From: Candidatus Omnitrophota bacterium
Lineage (GTDB): Bacteria > Omnitrophota > Omnitrophia > Omnitrophales > Aquincolibacteriaceae
Assembly: GCA_903820505.1 (NCBI GenBank)
Contig: CAIJHQ010000065.1
Coordinates: forward strand, 1-64,000
Length of the DNA: 64,000 nt
Direction: 5' to 3'
Shown here: positions 17,456-25,998 of the stretch, in pieces
Layout of the letters: every line of letters begins with the position of its first letter
Position numbering within the stretch: position 1 is the first letter of the stretch
The notes under the pieces: model-generated
Database searches by the model: none
Told to the model about the DNA's origin: nothing
What the model saw: only the letters and a program-made list of their open reading frames with translations
Translations under genes and position numbers: made by a program

Positions 17456-19322
17456 GGGGGCTCTCGATCCCTAAATAATCCTGAATACCCACTGCGTGGT
17501 TCAGGGCGGCCTTTGCCGTAAAATAATCTTTTAGCGCCTTGTGCACTTCAATCCTCTCACGAACAAGGTCCGCTTCCGCTTGCAGGTATTCGGAAAGCTC
17601 GACCTCTTTCTGGCTCAGACGATGTTCCGCAAAATCCCGCAACCGTTTACGGTACTCCATACGTTTCAATGTCGAACGCACCTGGATCAAGGACTTCTGA
17701 TAATCGTAAAACGCCTGTTTGACGTCCTGAAGCACCTGTTTCTCCGCCTTTTCCAATTCCACGACCTGGTTGAGTTTATCGACCTCGGCCTGCTTCACGT
17801 TCACAAAGGCATCCAGGCCGTCGAGAACTCCAATGTTCAGTCCGTTCTTGACCAGCCTCGTTCCCGATGCCTGCTGATACTGCGAGATCGACGGCGCTTT
17901 TATATCATGGTCAAACGTATAGTTCACTTTATTCCCGCCGACGTTCCAGTTCACTTCAAGAAAAGCACGCCACTCCTTTTTCAGCTGTGGGTCGTCGACA
18001 TACCCCGGCCCCATAAAATTCTCCTGCGAAGCGGAACCGATATAAGCCTCTCCCAGTTTTCCGTACTCATAAGTTAAAAAAACCTTCGGCAGGAACTCGC
18101 CCCAGCGGATCCTTTCGCCGAGCCGCGTAGCCTGAAGCTTGGCGGCCTCCACCTGCAATTCCGGGCGACTGCCGTAAGAGAGGTCGATCAACTTCGGAAG
18201 TTCGGGCGCTTTCCTCTCGTCCTTGAAAACAGGCGTGATCCCTTTGAGACCGAAACTGTCCGCCGTCTGGCCCGCGATCTGCTCCGCGGCAATACTGTCC
18301 AGATCATAGATCGGCGTCAAATTGATCTCGTCATTGAAAGAAAGGTCGAGGTACTTCTGGAGATCCAGTTCCGCGATCTCGAGCTCTTGGCTCGCGGCCT
18401 CGAGGTCAAACTGCATCTGGCTATACAAGGACTGCACATTAAGCCGTTCGATCTCGGAAATAAGCTTTTCCCTGAACTTCTCCTCAGACATTTCCGCGAA
18501 CCGCTTCATTTTGTCGACGGTCGCCTTGTTCTCCTGGACCGTTTGCAGCGTCCTCTGGTACTCAAAGTAAGCGCGAGAAAGGTCGAACACGAGTTCCGCG
18601 ATCGTTTTGTCGTATTGTTTTTTTGCCGATTCCAGGGTCGCTTTCTCCTGGAGGAAGGTGTTCCACAGAACGCCGCCGTTAAAAATGGGCTGACGCAGGG
18701 ACATGCGCCAGTCCTGCCCCGTGAAAGGGTTGCCGCTGAGTTGGCCCGTCCGTTCGTTGATGTTGAAACTGGCTTCCGGAAAAAGCTTGCGTAACGCGTA
18801 GGCCACACGCCGGTTCGAAAGGGCGATGTTCTCATGCGACGCCTTCGCCTGGGTATGAACGGCCTCGGCACGCAGGATCAGGTCGCCAAGACACTTGGGG
18901 CCACCTTTGAGGAAAAGGTCCTTTTCCTGGATCTTTACGGGAGTGATCGTGGTGGAAATATAAATGCGGTCCAGGTAAGGCATCATGCGGGACCGCTCCT
19001 GACGGAGCGCCTGAACCTGATTTTCTAGGGCGCTCTTCAACGCCTCGTCCTGCGCCTTCGAAATAGCCTTTTGATCATCGTCTTTCTTTGATCTCTTTTT
19101 TTTCTTCTTGGATTCTTCCTTTTGTTCCTTTTTTGTCGCTTTAAGATCTTCGCTAGAGGCTGTTTTTGCCGCCGGAACGGCAACAGCGGGAATCGGAGAA
19201 GACACGGCTTCGGGGGTCGCAGCAGCATCTTTTTGGGGTGCCACGGTCCCCTGTCCTTGGACGGGAGCGACAAACAACACGAAAACAGCAAATATTTCTA
19301 AAAAAACAAAGTTTTTTCTCAT
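17445..19322 (-). CDS. TolC-like outer membrane efflux protein
   Basis: 625 residues, with a signal peptide (MRKNFVFLEIFAVFVLFVAP). A long charged N-terminal spacer follows, including a Lys-rich run (KKKKKRSKKDDDQK, ~75-90). Then come two outer-membrane efflux repeats with long alpha-helical coiled coils (~150-345 and ~390-610) and strand segments such as RMSLRQPIFNGGVLWN and WRAFLEVNWNVGGNKVNY. The spacer is unusual for TolC and might contact peptidoglycan or the fusion protein; that is a guess. It is the first structural gene of the pump operon, 90 nt after the regulator gene. Confidence 0.88.
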   Translation of the reverse strand: MRKNFVFLEIFAVFVLFVAPVQGQGTVAPQKDAAATPEAVSSPIPAVAVPAAKTASSEDLKATKKEQKEESKKKKKRSKKDDDQKAISKAQDEALKSALENQVQALRQERSRMMPYLDRIYISTTITPVKIQEKDLFLKGGPKCLGDLILRAEAVHTQAKASHENIALSNRRVAYALRKLFPEASFNINERTGQLSGNPFTGQDWRMSLRQPIFNGGVLWNTFLQEKATLESAKKQYDKTIAELVFDLSRAYFEYQRTLQTVQENKATVDKMKRFAEMSEEKFREKLISEIERLNVQSLYSQMQFDLEAASQELEIAELDLQKYLDLSFNDEINLTPIYDLDSIAAEQIAGQTADSFGLKGITPVFKDERKAPELPKLIDLSYGSRPELQVEAAKLQATRLGERIRWGEFLPKVFLTYEYGKLGEAYIGSASQENFMGPGYVDDPQLKKEWRAFLEVNWNVGGNKVNYTFDHDIKAPSISQYQQASGTRLVKNGLNIGVLDGLDAFVNVKQAEVDKLNQVVELEKAEKQVLQDVKQAFYDYQKSLIQVRSTLKRMEYRKRLRDFAEHRLSQKEVELSEYLQAEADLVRERIEVHKALKDYFTAKAALNHAVGIQDYLGIESPHGK

Positions 19323-19411
19323 AAGTTTTGTAGTGGCGGCATTTTACCACAGCCAATGTCGAAATACACCGCTAGTTCTATCGGCAAAAAAGAAGATAGT
19401 CTAAAGCTAGA

Positions 19412-20044
19412 TTACGCTTGAGACGCCGTATGCCGACCCCGCAAACAGGAGGGCACCGTGACCAAAAGAAGGGTCGAATTGCGCTGCAATGTATTCGTGA
19501 TTCGAAATTTCATTTCTCCTTCAAAAAAAAGGTTCTCCCCCTCCTTCAGGACGACTTTTTTCCCCTCGATGTCCCCTTCAACCTGACCGATGAGTGTCAT
19601 CATGAAAAAGATCCCCGAATGATCCAGAAGTTTCTCGTCGAACCCCTTCTGCCCCTCAAGGATCATTTTCCCGCAGAACATGGCCTTGTTCAACGGCGTA
19701 AAGGATATCAGTTGGACGCCGCGGGAAGAAAAATCGATCTTGCAGAGCCCTTTCTGGGAACCTAGAGAGAAAAAATCCTGCTGTTGGAGCTCCATCTGGC
19801 GGAAAAGATCGCTGACCGTCATGCCGAACCCCCTGGCAAGCGCCTGCAACGTGGCGATCGAAGGATTCTTGATCCTTCCCTTTTCGAGCGCTGTCAGCGT
19901 CTTGGGGTCAAGTCTCTGGCCGCGCCGACAAAGCTCCACGCTTCTGATCTCCCTTTCCTCCCGCAACCGACGGACCGAAGCGCCTATGTTGAGTTGATGT
20001 TCGGCCGCGCTTTTTTCAAAAGACCTCTTCTTGATTTTTTGCAT
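19412..20044 (-). CDS. XRE-family regulator with C-terminal cupin domain
   Basis: 210 residues from the ATG at 20044; a TTG two codons earlier is possible. Residues ~20-80 form a helix-turn-helix (GASVRRLREER..., TLTALEKGRIKNPSIATLQALA). Residues ~120-200 form a small cupin sensor fold (GKMILEGQKGFDEKL, GQVEGDIEGKKVVLKEGENL). Regulators of this build often respond to small molecules. It sits directly upstream of, and in the same direction as, the efflux genes, so it most likely controls them; whether it represses or activates cannot be read from the sequence. Confidence 0.85.
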   Translation of the reverse strand: MQKIKKRSFEKSAAEHQLNIGASVRRLREEREIRSVELCRRGQRLDPKTLTALEKGRIKNPSIATLQALARGFGMTVSDLFRQMELQQQDFFSLGSQKGLCKIDFSSRGVQLISFTPLNKAMFCGKMILEGQKGFDEKLLDHSGIFFMMTLIGQVEGDIEGKKVVLKEGENLFFEGEMKFRITNTLQRNSTLLLVTVPSCLRGRHTASQA

Positions 20045-20123
20045 TCTCAACCCGCCCTTCCCCGTTCAGTGCGTATCACACTATTTTTTTAGGATCCACG
20101 GTACGGCACCGCCGCCCCTTAAA

Positions 20124-22064
20124 TTAATCTTGCGGCGGCACCAAAACGACCTTGCCCAGTACGAATCTCAAAAGCTTCTCTTCATTCCGGAAAAACCACG
20201 CCAATTTGCCGTCCACGCCTTTCTTGTTGACCTCGTGGACCACCGGCGTCAACCGGATCTCTTCACCGGCGCGGGGAGTGATCCCCAGATAATCCCAGCG
20301 GATGGCCCCCTCAATGATATAGCCTTTTTCATCCGTGTAGCTCTCCGCAAGGACCTTCCTTTTTTCCACGGGATCCTCGCCGCCTTGGAACCAGGACCAC
20401 ACGGCCGTATTTCTATCATCCTTCCGGGATCTGAACCCAAGTTGAAAATCCCTTGGATCATTCCAAAAAAGCCCGTCGCCCTCCGGATCCACGTAAATTT
20501 CCAAAAGATCGTCCTTCCAAATATTTTTGCCGGTCCGTTTGACCACCACTTCCCCGTCAGCCACCTTCGCGATGAAATAAAGATACTCGGGATCCCATGC
20601 GAACCGCACCTCTGCCTTAAGAGCTTCCCGGCCGGTAAAATCGCCGGACTCTCTGTTCCCTGCCGGCGTCATGACAATGGCTCCTCCCGCGAACCAATCC
20701 TTGAGAAGCGCGTCCACTTTGATACCCTGCGGAACATAAGACGCGCGATATACCGGAGGATCCGGCCACGGGAGCGCCATCGTTCCCTCGCGAAATCCGA
20801 CCTTTTCAAGCGCCCTTTGGACAGGTTGACATCGGCCCATCATCTTCCAAATGAGACCCGTCCGGTAATTTTCGATCATGAGGAGCAGTGGCCCCTGATC
20901 GATGCCCAATACCAAGGGGCTGAACCAATTCTTGCTGACGTTCAAGGCGTCCGAAAAACCGTACCTTCCCCAGGCCTTATTTCCATAGGCCGCGTAAATA
21001 TGCTCCATACACACGAGGGACTCTTCCGGCGTAAAAACAATGGAAGCCCCGCATGCCGGCGGCGAAACCGTCCCGTCATCCAGGGCTGTCCACCCCGGTG
21101 GAGCTCCGTACGCCCGGTAACCGACAGGCCCATCCGAGGCCGAAAGCCCCCAAAGGTCGGTCCCGTAACCCGCGAATTTTGAGGCCCGGTCCGCACAGAA
21201 AGCGCGGTTGGCGAGCGTGGCGTTCACGGAATTCTGAAAATAGTCCGCCAGGCCGTCATTCTTCCCGCGCAAGTCGAGCCAGATGTGCGGGAATTGGTGC
21301 GTGAAAAGCGGCGGCATCTGGATCATCCGGTAATTCCGGTAACTTCCCGCCGGCCGCAGCATCTCCCGCCAGCTTTCCGCGGGAACAGGATGCGTCGGTG
21401 AACCGATCGCCAAAACGTAGAGGAGCAACCCTTCGGAAAAAACGTCCCATCGGCCGCGGAAAAACCCCGTTTCGGGGGCCCACGCCATCGCAAAGGTCTT
21501 CCCGCCGTTCATCATCCAAGGGAAGTCGACGCGTTCGTAAAGTGCCCACACAAGTTCACGGACCTTCGCGTCGTCATAATATTCCGCCGCAAAAAGCGCT
21601 CCCGCCAGGAAAAGGGCCGTATCGATCGGGGAAAGTTCCGACTGGTTCGCGCGTTCACCCGTTGTGATATTCAGGAAATGGTAAAAAAACCCTTCGTGTT
21701 CCGGCGCCTGATGTAAAAAAAACTCCAGCGTTCTAACGGTCAGGGCAAGCGCTTTCGCGCGACTCATCCACCCGCGTTCTACCGCCACGGGATAAGCGCT
21801 CAGCGCAAATCCCACCACCGCAATGCTCGCCGCCCCGCTGGAAGATGTCCTGTCATGATTTGACGCGCTATCGCGAACGAGCCCGTTGTAGGGGTTCACT
21901 TGTTCTTCGAAATAACGGAAGGCCTTCTCCTCGACTTGCTCGAGGAATGCGTCGCGTTCAACGGATAAGGAGGGCTTCTGCGCGAAAAGAGGGAAAGGAT
22001 TAAAAAGCACTGTACATAGCAAATAGCAAATAGTCCTTGGTAAAAAACGACGGGAAAAACACAT
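20124..22064 (-). CDS. Secreted GH144-like glucanase (glycoamylase fold) with C-terminal CBM9-like domain
   Basis: 646 residues with a signal peptide ending near PLFAQ. Residues ~30-430 match the PF10091 glycoamylase/GH144 pattern: AFRYFEEQVNPYNGLVRD, SSSGAASIAVVGFALSA, TGFFRGRWDVFSEGLLLYVL, YGTDLWGLSASDGP, YGFSDALNVSKNWFSPLVLGIDQGP. GH144 includes endo-beta-1,2-glucanases. Residues ~465-640 resemble a CBM9-like sandwich (VRFAWDPEYLYFIAKVAD, DDLLEIYVDPEGDG). A role in degrading cyclic or linear beta-1,2-glucan in the periplasm or outside is likely but not proven. It is followed 73 nt later by no gene on its own strand other than the regulator, so it may be transcribed with the pilus operon's 3' end or alone. 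Confidence 0.82.
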   Translation of the reverse strand: MCFSRRFLPRTICYLLCTVLFNPFPLFAQKPSLSVERDAFLEQVEEKAFRYFEEQVNPYNGLVRDSASNHDRTSSSGAASIAVVGFALSAYPVAVERGWMSRAKALALTVRTLEFFLHQAPEHEGFFYHFLNITTGERANQSELSPIDTALFLAGALFAAEYYDDAKVRELVWALYERVDFPWMMNGGKTFAMAWAPETGFFRGRWDVFSEGLLLYVLAIGSPTHPVPAESWREMLRPAGSYRNYRMIQMPPLFTHQFPHIWLDLRGKNDGLADYFQNSVNATLANRAFCADRASKFAGYGTDLWGLSASDGPVGYRAYGAPPGWTALDDGTVSPPACGASIVFTPEESLVCMEHIYAAYGNKAWGRYGFSDALNVSKNWFSPLVLGIDQGPLLLMIENYRTGLIWKMMGRCQPVQRALEKVGFREGTMALPWPDPPVYRASYVPQGIKVDALLKDWFAGGAIVMTPAGNRESGDFTGREALKAEVRFAWDPEYLYFIAKVADGEVVVKRTGKNIWKDDLLEIYVDPEGDGLFWNDPRDFQLGFRSRKDDRNTAVWSWFQGGEDPVEKRKVLAESYTDEKGYIIEGAIRWDYLGITPRAGEEIRLTPVVHEVNKKGVDGKLAWFFRNEEKLLRFVLGKVVLVPPQD

Positions 22065-22067
22065 GAC

Positions 22068-22424
22068 CTAGAGTTTCTTCATTAGGGTTGAAATCATTTT
22101 GCAGAGGTGCTCGATCTTCTCCGAAAGAACCCCTAATTGCATTTCATTCAGATGGCCAAGTTTTTGCGCGATGATAGCTTCCGTTTCTAGCTCAGCCGCC
22201 GAACCCAATGTTATATGCGGGAATTGTCTGTATTCTTTTGGATGGAATCGCTTAAATCCCTCGGCGATATTGGAAGGGATGGAAACGGCCGAACGTCTCA
22301 TCTGCGAAGTTAAACCGTATCGCTCGTCTTGTGGAAACTCTTTCGTTAAAAAATAAACGCTTTCTACGATTTCGATCCCTTTGTTCCATATTCTTAATTG
22401 TTTAAAACTTCTTATTTTTTCCAT
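22068..22424 (-). CDS. Four-helix bundle protein (23S rRNA intervening-sequence protein family)
   Basis: 118 residues matching the TIGR02436/S23-type family: FKQLRIWNKGIEIVESVYFL, QMRRSAVSIPSNIAEGF, a central Arg/Ser-rich turn and LGSAAELETEAIIAQKLG. Family members form small four-helix bundles and are often found alone in spacers of environmental genomes, or inside rRNA intervening sequences. No rRNA is nearby. Function in this setting is unknown. It ends 4 nt before the glucanase start and may be co-transcribed. Confidence 0.85.
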   Translation of the reverse strand: MEKIRSFKQLRIWNKGIEIVESVYFLTKEFPQDERYGLTSQMRRSAVSIPSNIAEGFKRFHPKEYRQFPHITLGSAAELETEAIIAQKLGHLNEMQLGVLSEKIEHLCKMISTLMKKL

Positions 22425-22466
22425 TGCCTTCCCCTACACTGCATACCCTGTACCAAGCACCATGTA

Positions 22467-23207
22467 CTAGGCGCCGAAATAGATCAGTTTTTTTACCAAC
22501 TGCAAAAGCGCGGCGAGCGAGCTCCCCTGATAACCTTTTTCCACGACCGCAGGATTCCCGCATTTCCGGATCTCCGCAAGATCCTCGCTTGAAATCGAAT
22601 CAAAGAAAACGATCGTGGGAATGCCCCGCTGCCGTTTCTGGAGCCTTGCATAGAATTCGCGACCGTCCATCCCCGGCATTTTGATATCGAGAATAATGAC
22701 CTCCGGCCTTTGACGATCGATGGCGGCCAGGGCCTCTTGACCGTCCGAAACATGGAGGACTTCGAAACGAGGGTCCTTCCGGCCTTCGAAATAGTCGCTG
22801 ACCATGGCACCGATCTCTTTCTCGTCGTCCACAACCAAAAGACGGGCAGTCTCCGGCATCGGAAGCGTTTCCACAAAACGTTTACCGAATACGGCAAGCA
22901 CCGGCTCCCCGGAAAAAGCCCCGTCAAAAAGAGGCGCTGCTTCTTCCGGAGGACGATCGCCGAGATAATAAACACGGAAAGATGGATCGATGTGCTTGCG
23001 AACTTTGATCTTGGACAGAAGCGTCTTGACGCAAAAAGACGTGCTTAGAAAAAGAACCGCGGGCAACGTCTTATCGAAGGAAGCTGCAGCTTGAGATGGC
23101 TCATGAACTACTTCGAAAGCTCCGGGGACATCGCTAAAATAATCACGCAAAAAAACTTCCCAGGGACCTTCTTTTGATTCCAGAAGCAGGACCCGTTTGG
23201 ACGCCAT
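22467..23207 (-). CDS. Response regulator with an N-terminal pseudo-receiver
   Basis: 246 residues. The C-terminal half is a receiver domain with acidic pocket VVDDEKE, phosphoacceptor ILDIKMPGMDG (Asp ~174) and a Lys near VVEKGY. The N-terminal half has a similar alternating pattern, but the phosphoacceptor position reads LFLSTSF, so it looks like a receiver that has lost its site. There is no DNA-binding or enzymatic output, so signalling is probably by protein contact. It ends the pilus/secretion operon, 16 nt after a prepilin gene, so control of pilus assembly or motility is plausible. Confidence 0.82.
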   Translation of the reverse strand: MASKRVLLLESKEGPWEVFLRDYFSDVPGAFEVVHEPSQAAASFDKTLPAVLFLSTSFCVKTLLSKIKVRKHIDPSFRVYYLGDRPPEEAAPLFDGAFSGEPVLAVFGKRFVETLPMPETARLLVVDDEKEIGAMVSDYFEGRKDPRFEVLHVSDGQEALAAIDRQRPEVIILDIKMPGMDGREFYARLQKRQRGIPTIVFFDSISSEDLAEIRKCGNPAVVEKGYQGSSLAALLQLVKKLIYFGA

Positions 23208-23223
23208 AGGTCAACAGAGGGAC

Positions 23224-23712
23224 TTAGGATCCCCTCTGCTTGCCGATCTGATCCTCACTGATCTTGCGATAGTAGCCCGTGAGACCCGCGACGCATGAAC
23301 TGCCGCCGGGCGCATCAAAGAAATAAACGGGAGCGGAGGCGTCCAAGTTTCCGATATCCGTCACGCAAACCATACGCGTACCATCCTCCGACGGGATCGT
23401 TAGAGGACCGGTCGGGATGGAATCGGCGGCCGCTGGAAACGTAAAATGCTTCGGATATTCGTCCGGGCTGACGCAGCCATAATTGTAAAGGTGTTGATAT
23501 TTCATTGCCACTGGTGTGGAGCTCAGCCGGTATTCGATCTTGTATTGTTTGATGCACTCAGAGATCGTCATGAGAGCTGCAAGGGCACGGTCCGCCGCCC
23601 TCTTCTTCATAGCGGTCGTCCAACCGGGCACCGCCACGGCCGAAAGGACAGCCGCTATTACCAACGCGATCATTATCTCCATCATTGATGCGCCGAACTT
23701 TTTTTTACTCAT
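23224..23712 (-). CDS. Type IV prepilin-like protein
   Basis: 162 residues from the ATG at 23712, preferred because GGAGGG lies just before it; a longer start at 23730 has no such site. The prepilin leader is short: KKFG-ASMMEIMIALVIAAVL, with cleavage after Gly, Glu at +5 and a hydrophobic helix. Two or more Cys in the C-terminal half could form a disulfide. It is more divergent than the three tandem pilins upstream, which suggests a minor pilin. Confidence 0.85.
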   Translation of the reverse strand: MSKKKFGASMMEIMIALVIAAVLSAVAVPGWTTAMKKRAADRALAALMTISECIKQYKIEYRLSSTPVAMKYQHLYNYGCVSPDEYPKHFTFPAAADSIPTGPLTIPSEDGTRMVCVTDIGNLDASAPVYFFDAPGGSSCVAGLTGYYRKISEDQIGKQRGS

Positions 23713-23778
23713 ACGTCCCTCCGCACACACCCAAAAGACCCTGCCAGCCTACTCGCCGGAGTGTAGCTGATGAAACTC

Positions 23779-24180
23779 TCAATTGGAAGGGACGTTCGGA
23801 TGATCTCCCCCCCACGTCCCGGTAATCGTCAATGTGACCGTCTTTCCTGCGTACGAACCGGCATCAGCGGCGCGAGTTGCCGTGCCCGTTCCGGCGCCGT
23901 CCACGGAATAAGTGAATTTTGGCGTTCCAGTGTTCGGATTATCCAACCCTAGCTTCGCCCAGTCGGCATCGCTGGCGGGACTCAAATAAGATCCTGTGTC
24001 CAGACGATAAGCCATCTCTCCTTGGCGGATCGCCCCCAAAATCCCGGCTCCCTCCGAAACATTGGCCTTTTCTGTCTGAGAAGCAAGCCGCGGAAGGGTC
24101 ATTGACGCCAGGATGGCCAAAATGATAACGACCATCAATATTTCAGTTAGAGTATAGCCGTTCTTTGCCATCTTCATCAT
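23779..24180 (-). CDS. Type IV prepilin-like protein
   Basis: 133 residues. Leader MAKNG-YTLTEILMVVIILAIL has the Gly/-1 and Glu/+5 of class III/type IV pilins. The globular part is short and Gly/Thr-rich with no cysteines, and ends TWGGDHPNVPSN. Related in look to GspG-type pseudopilins (AIRQGEMAYRLDTGSY). One of five prepilins following pilC. Confidence 0.85.
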   Translation of the reverse strand: MMKMAKNGYTLTEILMVVIILAILASMTLPRLASQTEKANVSEGAGILGAIRQGEMAYRLDTGSYLSPASDADWAKLGLDNPNTGTPKFTYSVDGAGTGTATRAADAGSYAGKTVTLTITGTWGGDHPNVPSN

Positions 24181-24250
24181 CCGCCTTCTCTCCTTTTCCC
24201 CGTCCTCACAAGGGTGAAGGAAACTTCACGCCGACGACCTAAATCTCCGG

Positions 24251-24670
24251 TTAGACCCTACACCCCTTCGAAGCACTGAGAAATTGATATCCAGTGCAAC
24301 TAAAAGTACCGCCTTCAGTTAGGGTGATCGTAAAACCGTCGAACGAGCCCCCCTGCCTTGTGGCGGTGCACTTCGTTGTCGCAGAAAAACATTCGTAAGT
24401 CCAATGATCGTCCGCCATCGCTTTAAGTGGTAATCCGGTAGTTCCGCCTTGGAACGCCGCATTATCGAAATCTTGCCACGAGGTGAAGATCTGCCGATCA
24501 ATGGCCGTAACCATGGCCGACCGGATCCCTCCGAGATTTTGCTGCGCTTCAGCAATGTATCCATTTTCAGATTGCTGAACCAAACGAGGCAGGATCATCG
24601 CGGCCAACACGGCCAAAATGACCACAACGATCAAGATCTCAATCAGCGTGAAACCATTCCGTTTATTCAT
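24251..24670 (-). CDS. Type IV pilin (paralogue 3 of the tandem set)
   Basis: 139 residues from the ATG at 24670, just after GGAG; a GTG at 24679 is also open. Leader KRNG-FTLIEILIVVVILAVLAA. It shares NGYIAEAQQNLG-IRSAMVTAID and a C-terminus ending SASKGCRV with the two genes upstream, but is more diverged (QIFTSWQDFDNAAFQ). The conserved Cys pair near the C-terminus probably forms the D-region disulfide. Confidence 0.88.
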   Translation of the reverse strand: MNKRNGFTLIEILIVVVILAVLAAMILPRLVQQSENGYIAEAQQNLGGIRSAMVTAIDRQIFTSWQDFDNAAFQGGTTGLPLKAMADDHWTYECFSATTKCTATRQGGSFDGFTITLTEGGTFSCTGYQFLSASKGCRV

Positions 24671-24792
24671 CCTCTCCACCTATCAGCTCGCCCTCCTGCA
24701 CGGGGCCCTTTTGTTCCAGCGCTTCTTCGACTTCTCTCGCATTCCACCGCCGGCCCAACTAACCGGCATTCAACCGGCCAAAGTCCCGACCG

Positions 24793-25236
24793 CTAAACCC
24801 GGCAACCCTTTGAGGCGCTGATCAGGGTGTAAGTGCCGCATGAAAATGCACCCGCCTCAGAAAGCACCACTGTGCCGCTATTGTAAGCCGTCGGACCGTT
24901 CTGTCTTGTCGCGGTACAATTAGTGGTCGCGGCAGCACACACGTATAGCCAGTTGGTGCTGGTCAGTGCCTTCATGCCTATGCCAGCAGCCGCTCCGGAC
25001 GCTGCTGTAAACTGCGCCTGGGTGATATCCTGCCACGCCGTGTAGATCCCGCTGTCGATCGCCGTGACCATAGCCGAACGTATTGCGCCCAGATTCTGCT
25101 GCGCCTCAGCAATGTATCCGTTTTCCGTTTGCATGATCATTCTCGGAAGGATCATCGCTGCCAATATGGCTAGAATAACCACAACGATCAAAATCTCAAT
25201 AAGTGTGAAACCCCTTTTCTTTCTTGTGTTCTTCAC
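24793..25236 (-). CDS. Type IV pilin (paralogue 2, near-duplicate)
   Basis: 147 residues from a GTG at 25236, chosen because AAGGAG precedes it by 9 nt and it gives a short leader (KNTRKKRG-FTLIE); an upstream GTG at 25275 would add 13 residues. The helix, the NGYIAEAQQNLGAIRSAMVT block and the C-terminal SASKGCRV are almost identical to the gene at 25402-25845, indicating recent tandem duplication. Two Cys pairs (CAAATTNC and C...GC) are conserved. Confidence 0.88.
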   Translation of the reverse strand: MKNTRKKRGFTLIEILIVVVILAILAAMILPRMIMQTENGYIAEAQQNLGAIRSAMVTAIDSGIYTAWQDITQAQFTAASGAAAGIGMKALTSTNWLYVCAAATTNCTATRQNGPTAYNSGTVVLSEAGAFSCGTYTLISASKGCRV

Positions 25237-25401
25237 TGGCTTATTCTCCTTTCGGCGCAAAAGCGCCTTGCCCACTCCTCACCATTCCCTGCTCCCAACC
25301 GTGCTGCAACACCCACATCAACCCAGAACGCCAGCGCGCAGGGCACAATCCAAAACTCTACCCTCAAACACTCTCCGGAAGAAACCCGGTGGCTTCGCCC
25401 G

Positions 25402-25845
25402 TTAAACCCGGCAGCCCTTTGAGGCACTGATGAGCGTGTAGGTAGTGCATGAAAACGCACCCGCCTCAGAAAGCACCACTGTGCCGCCATTGTAAGCCGT
25501 CGGACCACCCTTTCGAGTTGCTGTACAGTTAGTGGTCGCGGCCGCGCACACGTAATCCCAGTTGGTGCTTGCTATTGCCTTCATGCCTATGCCCGCCGCT
25601 ACCCCGGTCCCCGCATCAAAATCCGTATCGGGAATAGTTTGCCACGCTGTGTAGATTCCGCTGTCGATCGTCGTGACCATAGCCGAACGTATTGCGCCCA
25701 GATTCTGCTGCGCCTCAGCAATGTATCCGTTTTCCGTTTGCATAATCATCCTCGGAAGGATCATCGCCGCCAATATGGCCAGAATGACCACAACGATCAA
25801 TATCTCGATGAGTGTGAACCCCTTTTGTGCTCTTGTCCTTTTCAC
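25402..25845 (-). CDS. Type IV pilin (paralogue 1, probable major pilin)
   Basis: 147 residues from the GTG at 25845, with GAGGGG upstream; a longer ATG start at 25896 is less likely. Leader KRTRAQKG-FTLIEILIVVVILAILAA. Ala/Gly/Thr-rich globular part with Cys pairs and the C-terminal SASKGCRV. It is the first pilin gene after pilC, with a candidate promoter directly upstream in an AT-rich 150-nt spacer, so it could be transcribed more strongly than the assembly genes and serve as the major subunit. Confidence 0.88.
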   Translation of the reverse strand: MKRTRAQKGFTLIEILIVVVILAILAAMILPRMIMQTENGYIAEAQQNLGAIRSAMVTTIDSGIYTAWQTIPDTDFDAGTGVAAGIGMKAIASTNWDYVCAAATTNCTATRKGGPTAYNGGTVVLSEAGAFSCTTYTLISASKGCRV

Positions 25846-25901
25846 TGATTTATCCCCTCTCACTATAAGATTTTTTACTACCAAAGTACCCCGCAAAAGT
25901 A

Positions 25902-25930
25902 AGTGTACCCTACAATAGAACGCATTACAA
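25902..25930 (-). promoter_or_regulatory. Candidate promoter for the pilin genes
   Basis: Minus-strand TTGTAA (25930-25925), 17-nt spacer and TACACT (25907-25902). It lies in the AT-rich gap between pilC and the first pilin gene, with a predicted start ~50 nt before the GTG at 25845. The -35 is identical to that of the promoter at 8587-8615. Confidence 0.45.
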
Positions 25931-25998
25931 ATTTATTGTATAAAAAACAGCCTCATAATGCTCATTTTAAACTAAACATTATAGCAATTAACAGTTCT

